From Gelidibacter maritimus (lineage in GTDB: Bacteria; Bacteroidota; Bacteroidia; Flavobacteriales; Flavobacteriaceae), in contig NZ_JACGLT010000026.1 in assembly GCF_014062315.1 (NCBI RefSeq), forward strand, positions 1 through 37,088: DNA of 37,088 nucleotides, in the 5' to 3' direction. Position numbers and translations under genes: made by a program. The stretch's first letter is position 1. The number at the start of each line of letters is the position of its first letter. This document shows, piece after piece, positions 1 through 7,510 of the stretch. The notes beneath the pieces were generated by a model. It made no database searches. It was not told the DNA's origin and saw only the letters and a program-made list of their open reading frames with translations.

Positions 1-1
1 G

Positions 2-526
2 AACAAGCGCATCCCCAACCATAGGGTCTTCAAGGGCATCGCCACTACGGGGCGTTCCACCATGGGCTGGTTCCACGGCTTCAAGCTGCACATCATCATA
101 AACGACAGGGGTGAAATACTGAACTTTACCATAACCCAGGCGAACGTGGACGACAGGGAGCCGCTCAAAAATGAACGTTTTCTGGACAAGATCTATGGAA
201 AGCTATTCGCCGACAAGGGCTACATTGGAAAGAGCTTGATGGAAATGCTGTTCATCGATGGCGTACAGCTGATCACATCCATCAGGAACAACATGAAGAA
301 CTCGCTGATGACAATGTCGGACAAAATATTGCTGAGAAAACGATCGGTCATTGAAACGGTCAACGACGAACTAAAGAACATCTGTCAAATAGAGCACTCG
401 AGGCACAGAAGCTTCGGAAACTTTTTGGTAAATATCATCACAGGACTGATAGCCTATAGTTTCTTGCCAAAAAAGCCAAGTATTAAATATCATACCGTAA
501 AAACAGATCAACTCGTGCTTTTTTAA
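2..526 (+). CDS. IS982-family transposase, 5'-truncated by window edge
   Basis: This is a DDE transposase of the IS982 family, which cuts and pastes its own insertion sequence. The frame is open to the left edge, so the Met at position 62 is internal: residues read upstream of it (NKRIPNHRVFKG) continue the family's usual sequence. The signature block GWFHGFKLHIIINDRGE, followed by the NVDD motif and the ADKGYIGK segment, is typical. The C-terminal part looks intact, ending ...TDQLVLF. The stop codon is followed within one base by the element's terminal repeat (527-539). Base composition appears richer in G/C than the neighbouring chromosomal genes, which fits a mobile origin. Whether the element is active cannot be judged without its missing 5' half. 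Confidence 0.9.
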   Translation, partial: NKRIPNHRVFKGIATTGRSTMGWFHGFKLHIIINDRGEILNFTITQANVDDREPLKNERFLDKIYGKLFADKGYIGKSLMEMLFIDGVQLITSIRNNMKNSLMTMSDKILLRKRSVIETVNDELKNICQIEHSRHRSFGNFLVNIITGLIAYSFLPKKPSIKYHTVKTDQLVLF

Positions 527-539
527 TCGAACTCAGGTT
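527..539 (+). repeat. Right terminal inverted repeat of the IS982 element
   Basis: TCGAACTCAGGTT directly follows the transposase stop codon. The identical 13 bases lie at 11277-11289, the outer end of the second IS982 copy in the window. Both copies read outward, as inverted-repeat ends of one family should. This sets the right edge of the first element at about 539. Confidence 0.75.
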
Positions 540-1081
540 AATAATAACATTGAACAACAAAGCCTCCAATTGAAATACTGAGAATGTACTAACTTTTCAT
601 TAAGTTCAAAGTAAGCGACCACAAAGACCGAGTCATCTAATTCGTGCATATCGGTCTTAATTTGAGAAACAAAGCACCCATCATTTTAGCGAAATCAGGA
701 GTATCTTAAAAGAGAAATTTATATGCAGAAGCATAAAAAGCATGGTCCAAATCAACGGCTTAATCCGTAGGCTAAGGATGATTATTATTCTTACCACGAA
801 TTGGTATGAGCGGGGGAACTGACTTACACCTAAAACCTACTATATAGATAAATTCGCTTTATATGGAACCGTACGAAGCTCATTTATTATTTTTTACCGT
901 CAGTCCTCCTTAATAACAGTCCTCTATCTATAGATTGAATCGCAGATCAGAAGCTCAGATTTTTTCATGAAAAGTCCAAGAGCCCTATACTTTGCTCACT
1001 TGGAAATAAGAAAAACTTTGCAGCTTAATAAGAGCTTTAAAAATCAATTAAAACGTTCCCACACTTAATATTTAGATAATA

Positions 1082-1096
1082 TTCAGGTAACCTGAA
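1082..1096. promoter_or_regulatory. 15-bp perfect palindrome, candidate operator for the susC operon
   Basis: TTCAGGTAACCTGAA has 7-bp arms around a central A. It lies 16 bases upstream of a TAAATTTG -7 element, so a bound dimer would cover the -33 region. The palindrome is seen directly. The operator role is inferred, and the regulator is unknown. Confidence 0.4.
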
Positions 1097-1112
1097 GGAA
1101 GTCATTAATCAG

Positions 1113-1120
1113 TAAATTTG
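1113..1120 (+). promoter_or_regulatory. Candidate Bacteroidota -7 element for the susC operon
   Basis: TAAATTTG fits the TAnnTTTG consensus of the Bacteroidota housekeeping sigma factor. It lies 143 bases upstream of the susC start codon. I see no clear TTG at -33, which may mean the promoter needs an activator. A transcript starting here would carry the 1196-1221 hairpin in its leader. Confidence 0.4.
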
Positions 1121-1191
1121 TAGGAAATTTAAATTAACCTAAATCTGAAACTATAAGAATAAAAAACTTTTTGAGTTAGTCCTCTAAATTT

Positions 1192-1228
1192 AAAGCCCGT
1201 TTCTGCTGTAACAGAAACGGGTTCTTTA
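1192..1228 (+). terminator. Terminator-like hairpin in the presumed susC leader
   Basis: CCCGTTTCTG (1196-1205) and CAGAAACGGG (1212-1221) form a perfect 10-bp stem with a 6-base loop. TTCTTT follows on the plus strand. It ends 42 bases before the susC ATG. It may be a leader attenuator, an RNA-processing or stability element, or the relic terminator of a lost upstream gene. Confidence 0.55.
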
Positions 1229-1263
1229 AAAAAACTACAGTATAAATCCATAGTTAAATTATC

Positions 1264-4200
1264 ATGACATACAATTTACGTAAATTTTTAACACATTTAA
1301 AGAATTCGTTTTTTTTCTTTATCTTTTTCCCTCTCCTTTTTAACACCCCTCTAGTTCACTCTGCAACTGACTCTATACCACATTCAATAGATTCTTTCTC
1401 TAAAAAAACCAGTTTAAAAAAAATAATTCAGCAAACACTAAAGGGCGTTGTTCTGGATGATACGGGAATGCCTCTTCCTGGAGCATCAATTACCCTGGCC
1501 AAAACCACAAATGGGACTTCTACAGATTTTGATGGAAATTTCAGTCTTTCCATAACTGAATTACCTGCTACGATTAGAGTCTCCTATGTAGGCTTTAAAA
1601 CACAAGAGCATATTATTGAATCTTTAAGTGTCCTTCAGATTCAAATGGAGCCAGACGACAACACACTAAATGAAGTGGTTATTACTGGGTATGGCCAAGA
1701 ATCGAGAAGAAATATAACCGCTTCCATTGCTTCTATAAAACCATCAGAAATAACTTCAATCCCCACTTCAAACGTTACCGAAATGCTTGAAGGACGACTT
1801 CCAGGCGTGCAGATACTTAGTGACAATAGTCCAGGTGGTGGCACCTCCATTCGCGTTAGAGGGTATGGTACTATCAATAATAATGATCCATTAGTTGTGG
1901 TTGACGGTGTTCCCGTTTCTAATGGTTTGAATGGAATCAACCCCAATGATATCGAAACTATTCAAGTTCTTAAAGATGCCGCCTCCTCTTCCATTTATGG
2001 TTCGCGAGCCGCTAATGGCGTAGTCGTTATTACTACTAAAAATGGCAGCAAAAACGGATCGTATAAGGTTAATTTAGACGTTTACAACGGGGTGCAATCT
2101 TCATTTAATTTGCCTAAAATGCTGAACGCTCAACAATATGGAAATTTATTATGGCAAGCTTCAAAAAATGATGGTCAAACACCAGCAAGCGATATTTATG
2201 GCAATGATCCCAACACCTCTACAATTCCAAAATGGCTTAATAGTGAGCAAACCATACCTTCGGGAGATGTGTCTTGGATTGATGAAATTATGCAGGTTGC
2301 CGAAGTTCAATCTTACAATCTGTCTTTATCTAAAGGGGATGAAAAGGCACAGCATTCCTTTTCTTTAGGCTATTTTAATCAAGAAGGAATTATTAAACAC
2401 ACTGGTTTTAAGCGTTATTCTGCACGGTTTAATTCCAACTATAACATCGGGGATTTCGTCACTATTGGTCAAAATTTTACCGCTTCCTACAAAGAGCGGG
2501 TTTCCGTGGGTACCAATAGTGCTTTGGGAAGTATTGTTTACAATGCTTTGCAGTTTCCATCTATAGTTCCCCTAAAAGATAGTCATGGTAATTATGCAGG
2601 AAATCCATTAAATGATATCGCAAATCCTTTAGGCAGCTTAAATCGCAGTAAAGATAATAAGCAAAAAAGCATACAGGCTTTGGGTAATATTTTCGCAGAA
2701 TTAACCCGCTATGATTTTACTGCACGTACGTCATTAGGTTTGGATTATCAAGCAAATAACTATCGTGGTTTTTCACCAGTTTACGATGAAATTCTATCCA
2801 AAAACGATGTGAATTCCCTAAGTACAACCAATAGCTTTAACTATCAACTTACCTGGACAAACACCCTTCATTATTCCAAAAAATTTAATCTGAACAGCCT
2901 AGATATTCTAATAGGACAAGAGGCCATAAAATACTATGATGAAGGTTTTGGCGCTTCACGCCAAGGTTTTCTATACGAAGACCCAAACTTCCGTTACTTG
3001 ACTTATGGAACACAAAATCAATTAAATTTTGGAGAAGCCAGTGAATGGAAACTCAATTCCTATTTTGGCCAAGCCAAATACAATTACGATCATAAATACC
3101 TGATTACAGCAACTGTAAGACGGGATGGAACATCTAGGTTGGCAAATAACAATTGGGGCACGTTTCCTTCGTTTTCTGCAGGATGGCGTTTAGACCGAGA
3201 AGAATTCTTTGATTTTGGTGATACTTTTTCGTCCTTTTTAATTCGTGGAAGCTGGGGTCAAACCGGAAATCAACAGTTACCTTCTTATTCAACAGTAGAC
3301 AGCTACAGTAATAACAATGCATTTTCAGATTATGGTATTAATGGCGGGCAAAACTCGGTAAGTACAGGTCTTACACAAACACGGGTTCCTAATCGAAATC
3401 TGGAATGGGAAACATCAACTCAAAGTACATTTGGTTTCGATCTTGGTTTCTTTAACGATAAACTTCAACTCACGGCAGAATATTTCAACAAAATGACCGA
3501 GAATATTCTGGTATACAACATAATCCCACTTACTTATGGTGGTACAAATGATGGCCAATGGATCAATGATGGTAAGATGAAAAATAAAGGCTTTGAACTT
3601 GACCTATCTTATGCAGATAATAGTAATGATTTTGGTTATAATATAGCTTTAAATCTCACAACCTATAAAAACAAGCTCACCGAGTTAAACAGCGTTCCTT
3701 ATTTAGGTATCCCTAGTTCCACCCTGCATAGTGTCAATTTCGACCAAGAAGTCTCGAGAAGTGCCGTGGATCAATCTATTGGTTCCTTTTATGGCTATAC
3801 GGCAAACGGCTTATTTCAAAATGTGCAAGAGGTTGCTGACCATGGCTTACAGCCTAATGCACAGCCCGGCGATATACGCTTTGAAGATTCAAACGGCGAT
3901 GGAGTATTGGATAATAAGGACCGCACATTCATTGGTTCTCCGCACCCCGATGCCCTGATTGGTTTAAATTTAAATTTTACTTATAAGAATTTTGACTTAG
4001 GCTTGTTCTTCAACGGCAGTTTTGGTAACGACATTTATAATTTGACAAAATATAAAACGCATTTCTTTAATCAGGCGGCCTATAATAAAGACTCTGCATT
4101 ATTAAATGCATGGACTCCAGAAAACTCAGGGTCTTCAATTGCTCGACTATCTCTTGATGATCCTAACAATAACATCAGGCCTTCTTCTTATTACGTAGAA

Positions 4201-4452
4201 AATGGTTCTTACTTTAAACTGAACAACGCCCAGCTTGGTTACACTATTAATTCAGATATCCTTAGTGGTATGGAACTTAGAATTTATGGACAAGCCACAA
4301 ATCTTTTTACAATTACCAAGTATAGCGGTATGAATCCACAAATAGGTTTACAAAATTATTCTTCCAGTAACAGAAACTTGGATATAGGTGTCGATCGCGG
4401 TATTTATCCACCGTCACGTACTTTCACATTAGGAATCAATGCAACTTTTTAA
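1264..4452 (+). CDS. SusC/RagA-family TonB-dependent outer-membrane transporter (first pair)
   Basis: A TonB-dependent receptor that, with its SusD partner, imports oligomers across the outer membrane. The 1062 residues begin with a signal peptide (hydrophobic FFFFIFF core, cleavage near residue 33). A carboxypeptidase-regulatory-like beta domain follows at about 60-130 (GVVLDDTGMPLPGASI, YVGF), then a TonB-box-like LNEVVITGYG, a plug domain (RGYGTINNNDPLVVVDGVPV, KDAASSSIYGSRAANGV) and a 22-strand barrel ending in Phe. Length and order are normal for SusC. The susD gene begins 10 bases downstream, so the two are surely co-transcribed. The GH92 enzyme two genes on points to a mannose-containing glycan as cargo, but that comes from context and not from the receptor itself. 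Confidence 0.95.
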   Translation: MTYNLRKFLTHLKNSFFFFIFFPLLFNTPLVHSATDSIPHSIDSFSKKTSLKKIIQQTLKGVVLDDTGMPLPGASITLAKTTNGTSTDFDGNFSLSITELPATIRVSYVGFKTQEHIIESLSVLQIQMEPDDNTLNEVVITGYGQESRRNITASIASIKPSEITSIPTSNVTEMLEGRLPGVQILSDNSPGGGTSIRVRGYGTINNNDPLVVVDGVPVSNGLNGINPNDIETIQVLKDAASSSIYGSRAANGVVVITTKNGSKNGSYKVNLDVYNGVQSSFNLPKMLNAQQYGNLLWQASKNDGQTPASDIYGNDPNTSTIPKWLNSEQTIPSGDVSWIDEIMQVAEVQSYNLSLSKGDEKAQHSFSLGYFNQEGIIKHTGFKRYSARFNSNYNIGDFVTIGQNFTASYKERVSVGTNSALGSIVYNALQFPSIVPLKDSHGNYAGNPLNDIANPLGSLNRSKDNKQKSIQALGNIFAELTRYDFTARTSLGLDYQANNYRGFSPVYDEILSKNDVNSLSTTNSFNYQLTWTNTLHYSKKFNLNSLDILIGQEAIKYYDEGFGASRQGFLYEDPNFRYLTYGTQNQLNFGEASEWKLNSYFGQAKYNYDHKYLITATVRRDGTSRLANNNWGTFPSFSAGWRLDREEFFDFGDTFSSFLIRGSWGQTGNQQLPSYSTVDSYSNNNAFSDYGINGGQNSVSTGLTQTRVPNRNLEWETSTQSTFGFDLGFFNDKLQLTAEYFNKMTENILVYNIIPLTYGGTNDGQWINDGKMKNKGFELDLSYADNSNDFGYNIALNLTTYKNKLTELNSVPYLGIPSSTLHSVNFDQEVSRSAVDQSIGSFYGYTANGLFQNVQEVADHGLQPNAQPGDIRFEDSNGDGVLDNKDRTFIGSPHPDALIGLNLNFTYKNFDLGLFFNGSFGNDIYNLTKYKTHFFNQAAYNKDSALLNAWTPENSGSSIARLSLDDPNNNIRPSSYYVENGSYFKLNNAQLGYTINSDILSGMELRIYGQATNLFTITKYSGMNPQIGLQNYSSSNRNLDIGVDRGIYPPSRTFTLGINATF

Positions 4453-4462
4453 AAAACATATT

Positions 4463-6130
4463 ATGAAAATAATTAGAATAACCCAATATATCTGTATTCT
4501 TGGCTTAGCACTTCAAAATATGTCGTGCACTAACGATTATTTAGAAGAGACTACTTATGGAGAAGTAGCGCCCTCTGAAATGACTAAACCTGAAAACGTC
4601 GAACGCGCCATTATTTCTGCATACAGCGTACTTAATGGACAATTTGATGGTGCTAGCAATGCTTATAATTCGCCAGATTCCAACTGGAGCTTTGGCGATG
4701 TTGTATCTGATGACGCTTATAAAGGCGGGGGCGGAACTGGCGACCAGAACAACATTCATCAAATGGAGATCTACAACACAAATTCAACCATTATCGACGT
4801 AGAACGTAAATGGATGGCGCTTTATGAAGGCGTTAAGCGCAGCAATGAAGCGTTAAGGCTTCTTAAAACTTCTGAAGATTTTGATGCTGATCTTAAAGTA
4901 AAGCGCTTGGCAGAACTTCATTTTTTACGTGGTCATTATTATTTTGAGTTAAAAAAAATCTACAACCATATTCCGTACATTGATGAATCAGCAGAAACGG
5001 TTGGAGATTATGCAAAGTCCAATACAGCATTAACCTCAGAAGAGCTATGGGCTAAAATCGAACAAAATTTTCAAATCGCTTATGACGGGCTACCAGATAC
5101 ACAAGCCGAAATTGGACGACCTACAAAAATTGCGGCCAAAGCATATCTAACGAAATGCTATTTATTTCAAGAAAAATGGCAAAACGTTTATGATGCTACT
5201 TCCGAGGTCATGCAAAGTAGTTATGGCTTGTTAGATGATTTTCAGGATGTCTTTTTACCCGAAAATGAAAATAGCAAAGAAATTATTTTTTCTGTACAAC
5301 ATACTGTAAATGATGGACAGCCTAGTAATTATAATGGAAGCATTGGAGATCGATTGACGGCACCAGGAGGTCCATTTTATGCACAATATGGCTTTCACCG
5401 TCCGTCCCAAAATTTGGTGAACGCATTTAAAACTGATGTAACCGGTTTACCAATAGTTAATAACAATACCAACTTAACATCAACTGACATGGTTGACCCA
5501 CGACTTGATATTACAGTTGGAAGACCCGGAATTCCCTACAAAGATCTTGGGATTCTATATGAAGAAAATTGGGCACGTGATTTAGCTACTTATGGCGCTT
5601 TCGGTCCAAAAAAGCGCATCGTTTCGGTAAACTCCTCGGCTTACGTTAATGTTTGGCCCTACGTCAATGCCTTAAACTATTATATCATTCGCTATGCAGA
5701 AGTTATTCTTTGGCGTGCTGAAGCCGCTGTGGAACTGGATAAGCTTGAAGAAGCAAGACACCTTGTAAACCAGATCAGAATGCGTGCTGCAAATACAGCA
5801 GCCGTGCAAAACTTGAATGGAACTGCAGATGCTGCCAATTATAAAATAGCAACCTACGAAAACTCGTGGATTGATAAAGTTCAGGCACGTGAAAGAGTTC
5901 ACCTAGAAACACGTCTAGAACTGGCTATGGAAGGGCATCGCTTTTTTAACCTTGTACGTTGGGGTAAAGCCGGTCAAGTCCTAAATGATTATCTTGAAGT
6001 TGAAAAAACAAGAAGAACACATTTAACCAATGCCAATTTTAAAACGGGAACCAATGAATATTGGCCAATCCCACAACGTTACATTGACGGAGCTCCAAGC
6101 GGTATGGTAACACAAAGCCCGGGATACTAA
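4463..6130 (+). CDS. SusD/RagB-family surface lipoprotein (first pair)
   Basis: The substrate-capturing lid of the SusCD transporter, a lipoprotein on the cell surface. I prefer the ATG at 4463 over the in-frame ATG at 4439, which overlaps the susC stop. From 4463 the protein starts with a lipoprotein signal whose lipobox ends at Cys22 (LALQNMSC). The protein is about 555 residues. TPR-like helices with the family motif FLRGHYYFEL and the C-terminal RYAEVILWRAEA, LAMEGHRFFNLVRWGKA and YWPIPQ...QSPGY blocks are typical of RagB/SusD. It lies between susC and a long inverted repeat (6143-6221) that separates it from the next gene. Confidence 0.95.
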   Translation: MKIIRITQYICILGLALQNMSCTNDYLEETTYGEVAPSEMTKPENVERAIISAYSVLNGQFDGASNAYNSPDSNWSFGDVVSDDAYKGGGGTGDQNNIHQMEIYNTNSTIIDVERKWMALYEGVKRSNEALRLLKTSEDFDADLKVKRLAELHFLRGHYYFELKKIYNHIPYIDESAETVGDYAKSNTALTSEELWAKIEQNFQIAYDGLPDTQAEIGRPTKIAAKAYLTKCYLFQEKWQNVYDATSEVMQSSYGLLDDFQDVFLPENENSKEIIFSVQHTVNDGQPSNYNGSIGDRLTAPGGPFYAQYGFHRPSQNLVNAFKTDVTGLPIVNNNTNLTSTDMVDPRLDITVGRPGIPYKDLGILYEENWARDLATYGAFGPKKRIVSVNSSAYVNVWPYVNALNYYIIRYAEVILWRAEAAVELDKLEEARHLVNQIRMRAANTAAVQNLNGTADAANYKIATYENSWIDKVQARERVHLETRLELAMEGHRFFNLVRWGKAGQVLNDYLEVEKTRRTHLTNANFKTGTNEYWPIPQRYIDGAPSGMVTQSPGY

Positions 6131-6142
6131 TCCAATTAATCA

Positions 6143-6221
6143 GACCAAAAAGTCAATGGAGAATGGGTTAAAAGCATTTCATTAGAATATGCAGCACACC
6201 AACTTCAATAACTTTTTGGTC
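6143..6221 (+). repeat. 11-bp inverted repeat spanning the susD to DUF218-gene gap
   Basis: GACCAAAAAGT (6143-6153) pairs perfectly with ACTTTTTGGTC (6211-6221) across a 57-base spacer. AATTTTTCT follows the second arm, so on the plus strand it could end or attenuate transcription after susD. Two other readings are a small processed RNA or a miniature element with inverted ends. No target duplication is obvious at its edges. Confidence 0.5.
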
Positions 6222-6243
6222 AATTTTTCTACATATTTCAAGT

Positions 6244-7506
6244 ATGAATAAATTTTATTTTAGCCTGATGTTATTTTGTTTCTTTAATATTCAGGCTCAA
6301 ACCAAAATGCATTATGATGCCAATTTTAAAGCATCTCAATCCAATAATATTGTTCAAGACAAAAACTTTTACTTATTTACAGCGATTCAGAACGACCCAA
6401 AAGTCACTGAACTTTTAGAGGTTAATCCTGTCTTTAAGTCACTATTAAAGTCGAAAAACGAGGAAATAGAAAATAGTCTTAAGCACTGCAAGGATAACTC
6501 TGCCTGTTTGGTAAAAGCGTATTCGATTTCAGAAGACAACATCGCTAAAATTGGTGTTGAACTTGAAAACTCTCTTAAAAAATCATCGGCTTTTAAACGT
6601 TTGGTGACTGAAAACTTAAGACCTTCTGGAAAGTATGAGAATTTCAAAGAACTCTCTGATGAAAAATATCTGTCGGCCTGCTGGAGGCTATGTGCAGCTG
6701 GCATGAATCGCATTCTAAGCGTTTATGGCTTGGGTGAATCCCCACAATATAGGACTATGGATTCTATCTCATACGATGTATCTACCGACTATTATCGGGG
6801 AGCTTTATGGATGTGGAGTGACATGCTTCATCATAAAAAACCTACCAAAAACAAACTCTTTTTTCAACCAAGCCTTGATTTCTCTTTATCACTTTTATAT
6901 ATGAATCACAGGGATGAAGCGGCTCGTTATGAGCCTTTGGAACTTATGGAGAACCAAAAACCGAGAACAGAAATAAATTCGATTAACTTTAAGGATTACG
7001 ACTATCCCGCAATTCTGATATTAGGCAACGGTCCTGAGAATTACCGAGATACCCTTTCGGCTTTGGGAAAACTCAATTTACAATTAGGCGCGCTCGAATT
7101 TCAACAAAAAAAAGCCCCTTTTATTATTGTTTCGGGAGGTCATGCACATCCGTTTCGAACCCCATTTGCAGAAGCGGTTCAAATGAAAAAAGAACTCATT
7201 CAACGTTATCATATTCCTGAGGAGCGCATTATCATAGATCCATATGCAAGGCACACAACTACAAATTTAAGAAATGCAACGCGGCTCATGCTTGCCTACA
7301 ACATCCCGATTGATCGCCCTTCACTCGTAGTTACCAACAGCATGCATAGCCAATATACAGGTGCTAATAGTTTTGCAGAACGTTGCCTGGAAGAATTGGG
7401 TTATTTGCCTGCTGTAATAAAAAAACGTTTAAACTCGACTATTTTAGAATTTCAACCTAAAATTGAGTCGCTACACCAAAACCCTTTCGATCCATTAGAC
7501 CCTTAG
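6244..7506 (+). CDS. Secreted protein with C-terminal DUF218 (YdcF/ElyC/SanA-like) domain
   Basis: A 420-residue exported protein: signal peptide MNKFYFSLMLFCFFNIQAQ, then about 230 residues I do not recognise, then a DUF218 domain at about 253-395. The domain shows ILGNG, the IIVSGG turn, the IDPYARHTTTNLRNA loop and VVTNSMHS, all hallmarks of the YdcF/ElyC/SanA fold. DUF218 proteins are tied to envelope and peptidoglycan maintenance, but their chemistry is largely unknown. The N-terminal part has two Cys pairs (C82/C88, C146/C150) that could form disulphides outside the cytoplasm. Its stop lies 4 bases from the GH92 start, so the two are translationally close partners. A role in glycan processing is an inference from this placement. 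Confidence 0.8.
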   Translation: MNKFYFSLMLFCFFNIQAQTKMHYDANFKASQSNNIVQDKNFYLFTAIQNDPKVTELLEVNPVFKSLLKSKNEEIENSLKHCKDNSACLVKAYSISEDNIAKIGVELENSLKKSSAFKRLVTENLRPSGKYENFKELSDEKYLSACWRLCAAGMNRILSVYGLGESPQYRTMDSISYDVSTDYYRGALWMWSDMLHHKKPTKNKLFFQPSLDFSLSLLYMNHRDEAARYEPLELMENQKPRTEINSINFKDYDYPAILILGNGPENYRDTLSALGKLNLQLGALEFQQKKAPFIIVSGGHAHPFRTPFAEAVQMKKELIQRYHIPEERIIIDPYARHTTTNLRNATRLMLAYNIPIDRPSLVVTNSMHSQYTGANSFAERCLEELGYLPAVIKKRLNSTILEFQPKIESLHQNPFDPLDP

Positions 7507-7510
7507 AAAT

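Larger units (their letters stand above)
540..1263. other. Intergenic region between IS982 and the susC operon
   Basis: About 720 bases without a supportable gene. Translations on both strands are broken by frequent stops. It holds an inverted repeat AAGACCGA (624-631) / TCGGTCTT (651-658), a perfect palindrome at 1082-1096, a candidate promoter at 1113-1120 and a strong hairpin at 1196-1221. The first 500 bases may be decayed sequence carried with or left by the insertion element. Confidence 0.6.

Noticed and set aside
1641-1946. 101-codon minus-strand frame inside the first susC
   Set aside because: It lies wholly within a clear SusC coding frame on the other strand and its translation has no domain features. 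It is a shadow frame, like the many others inside the large genes.
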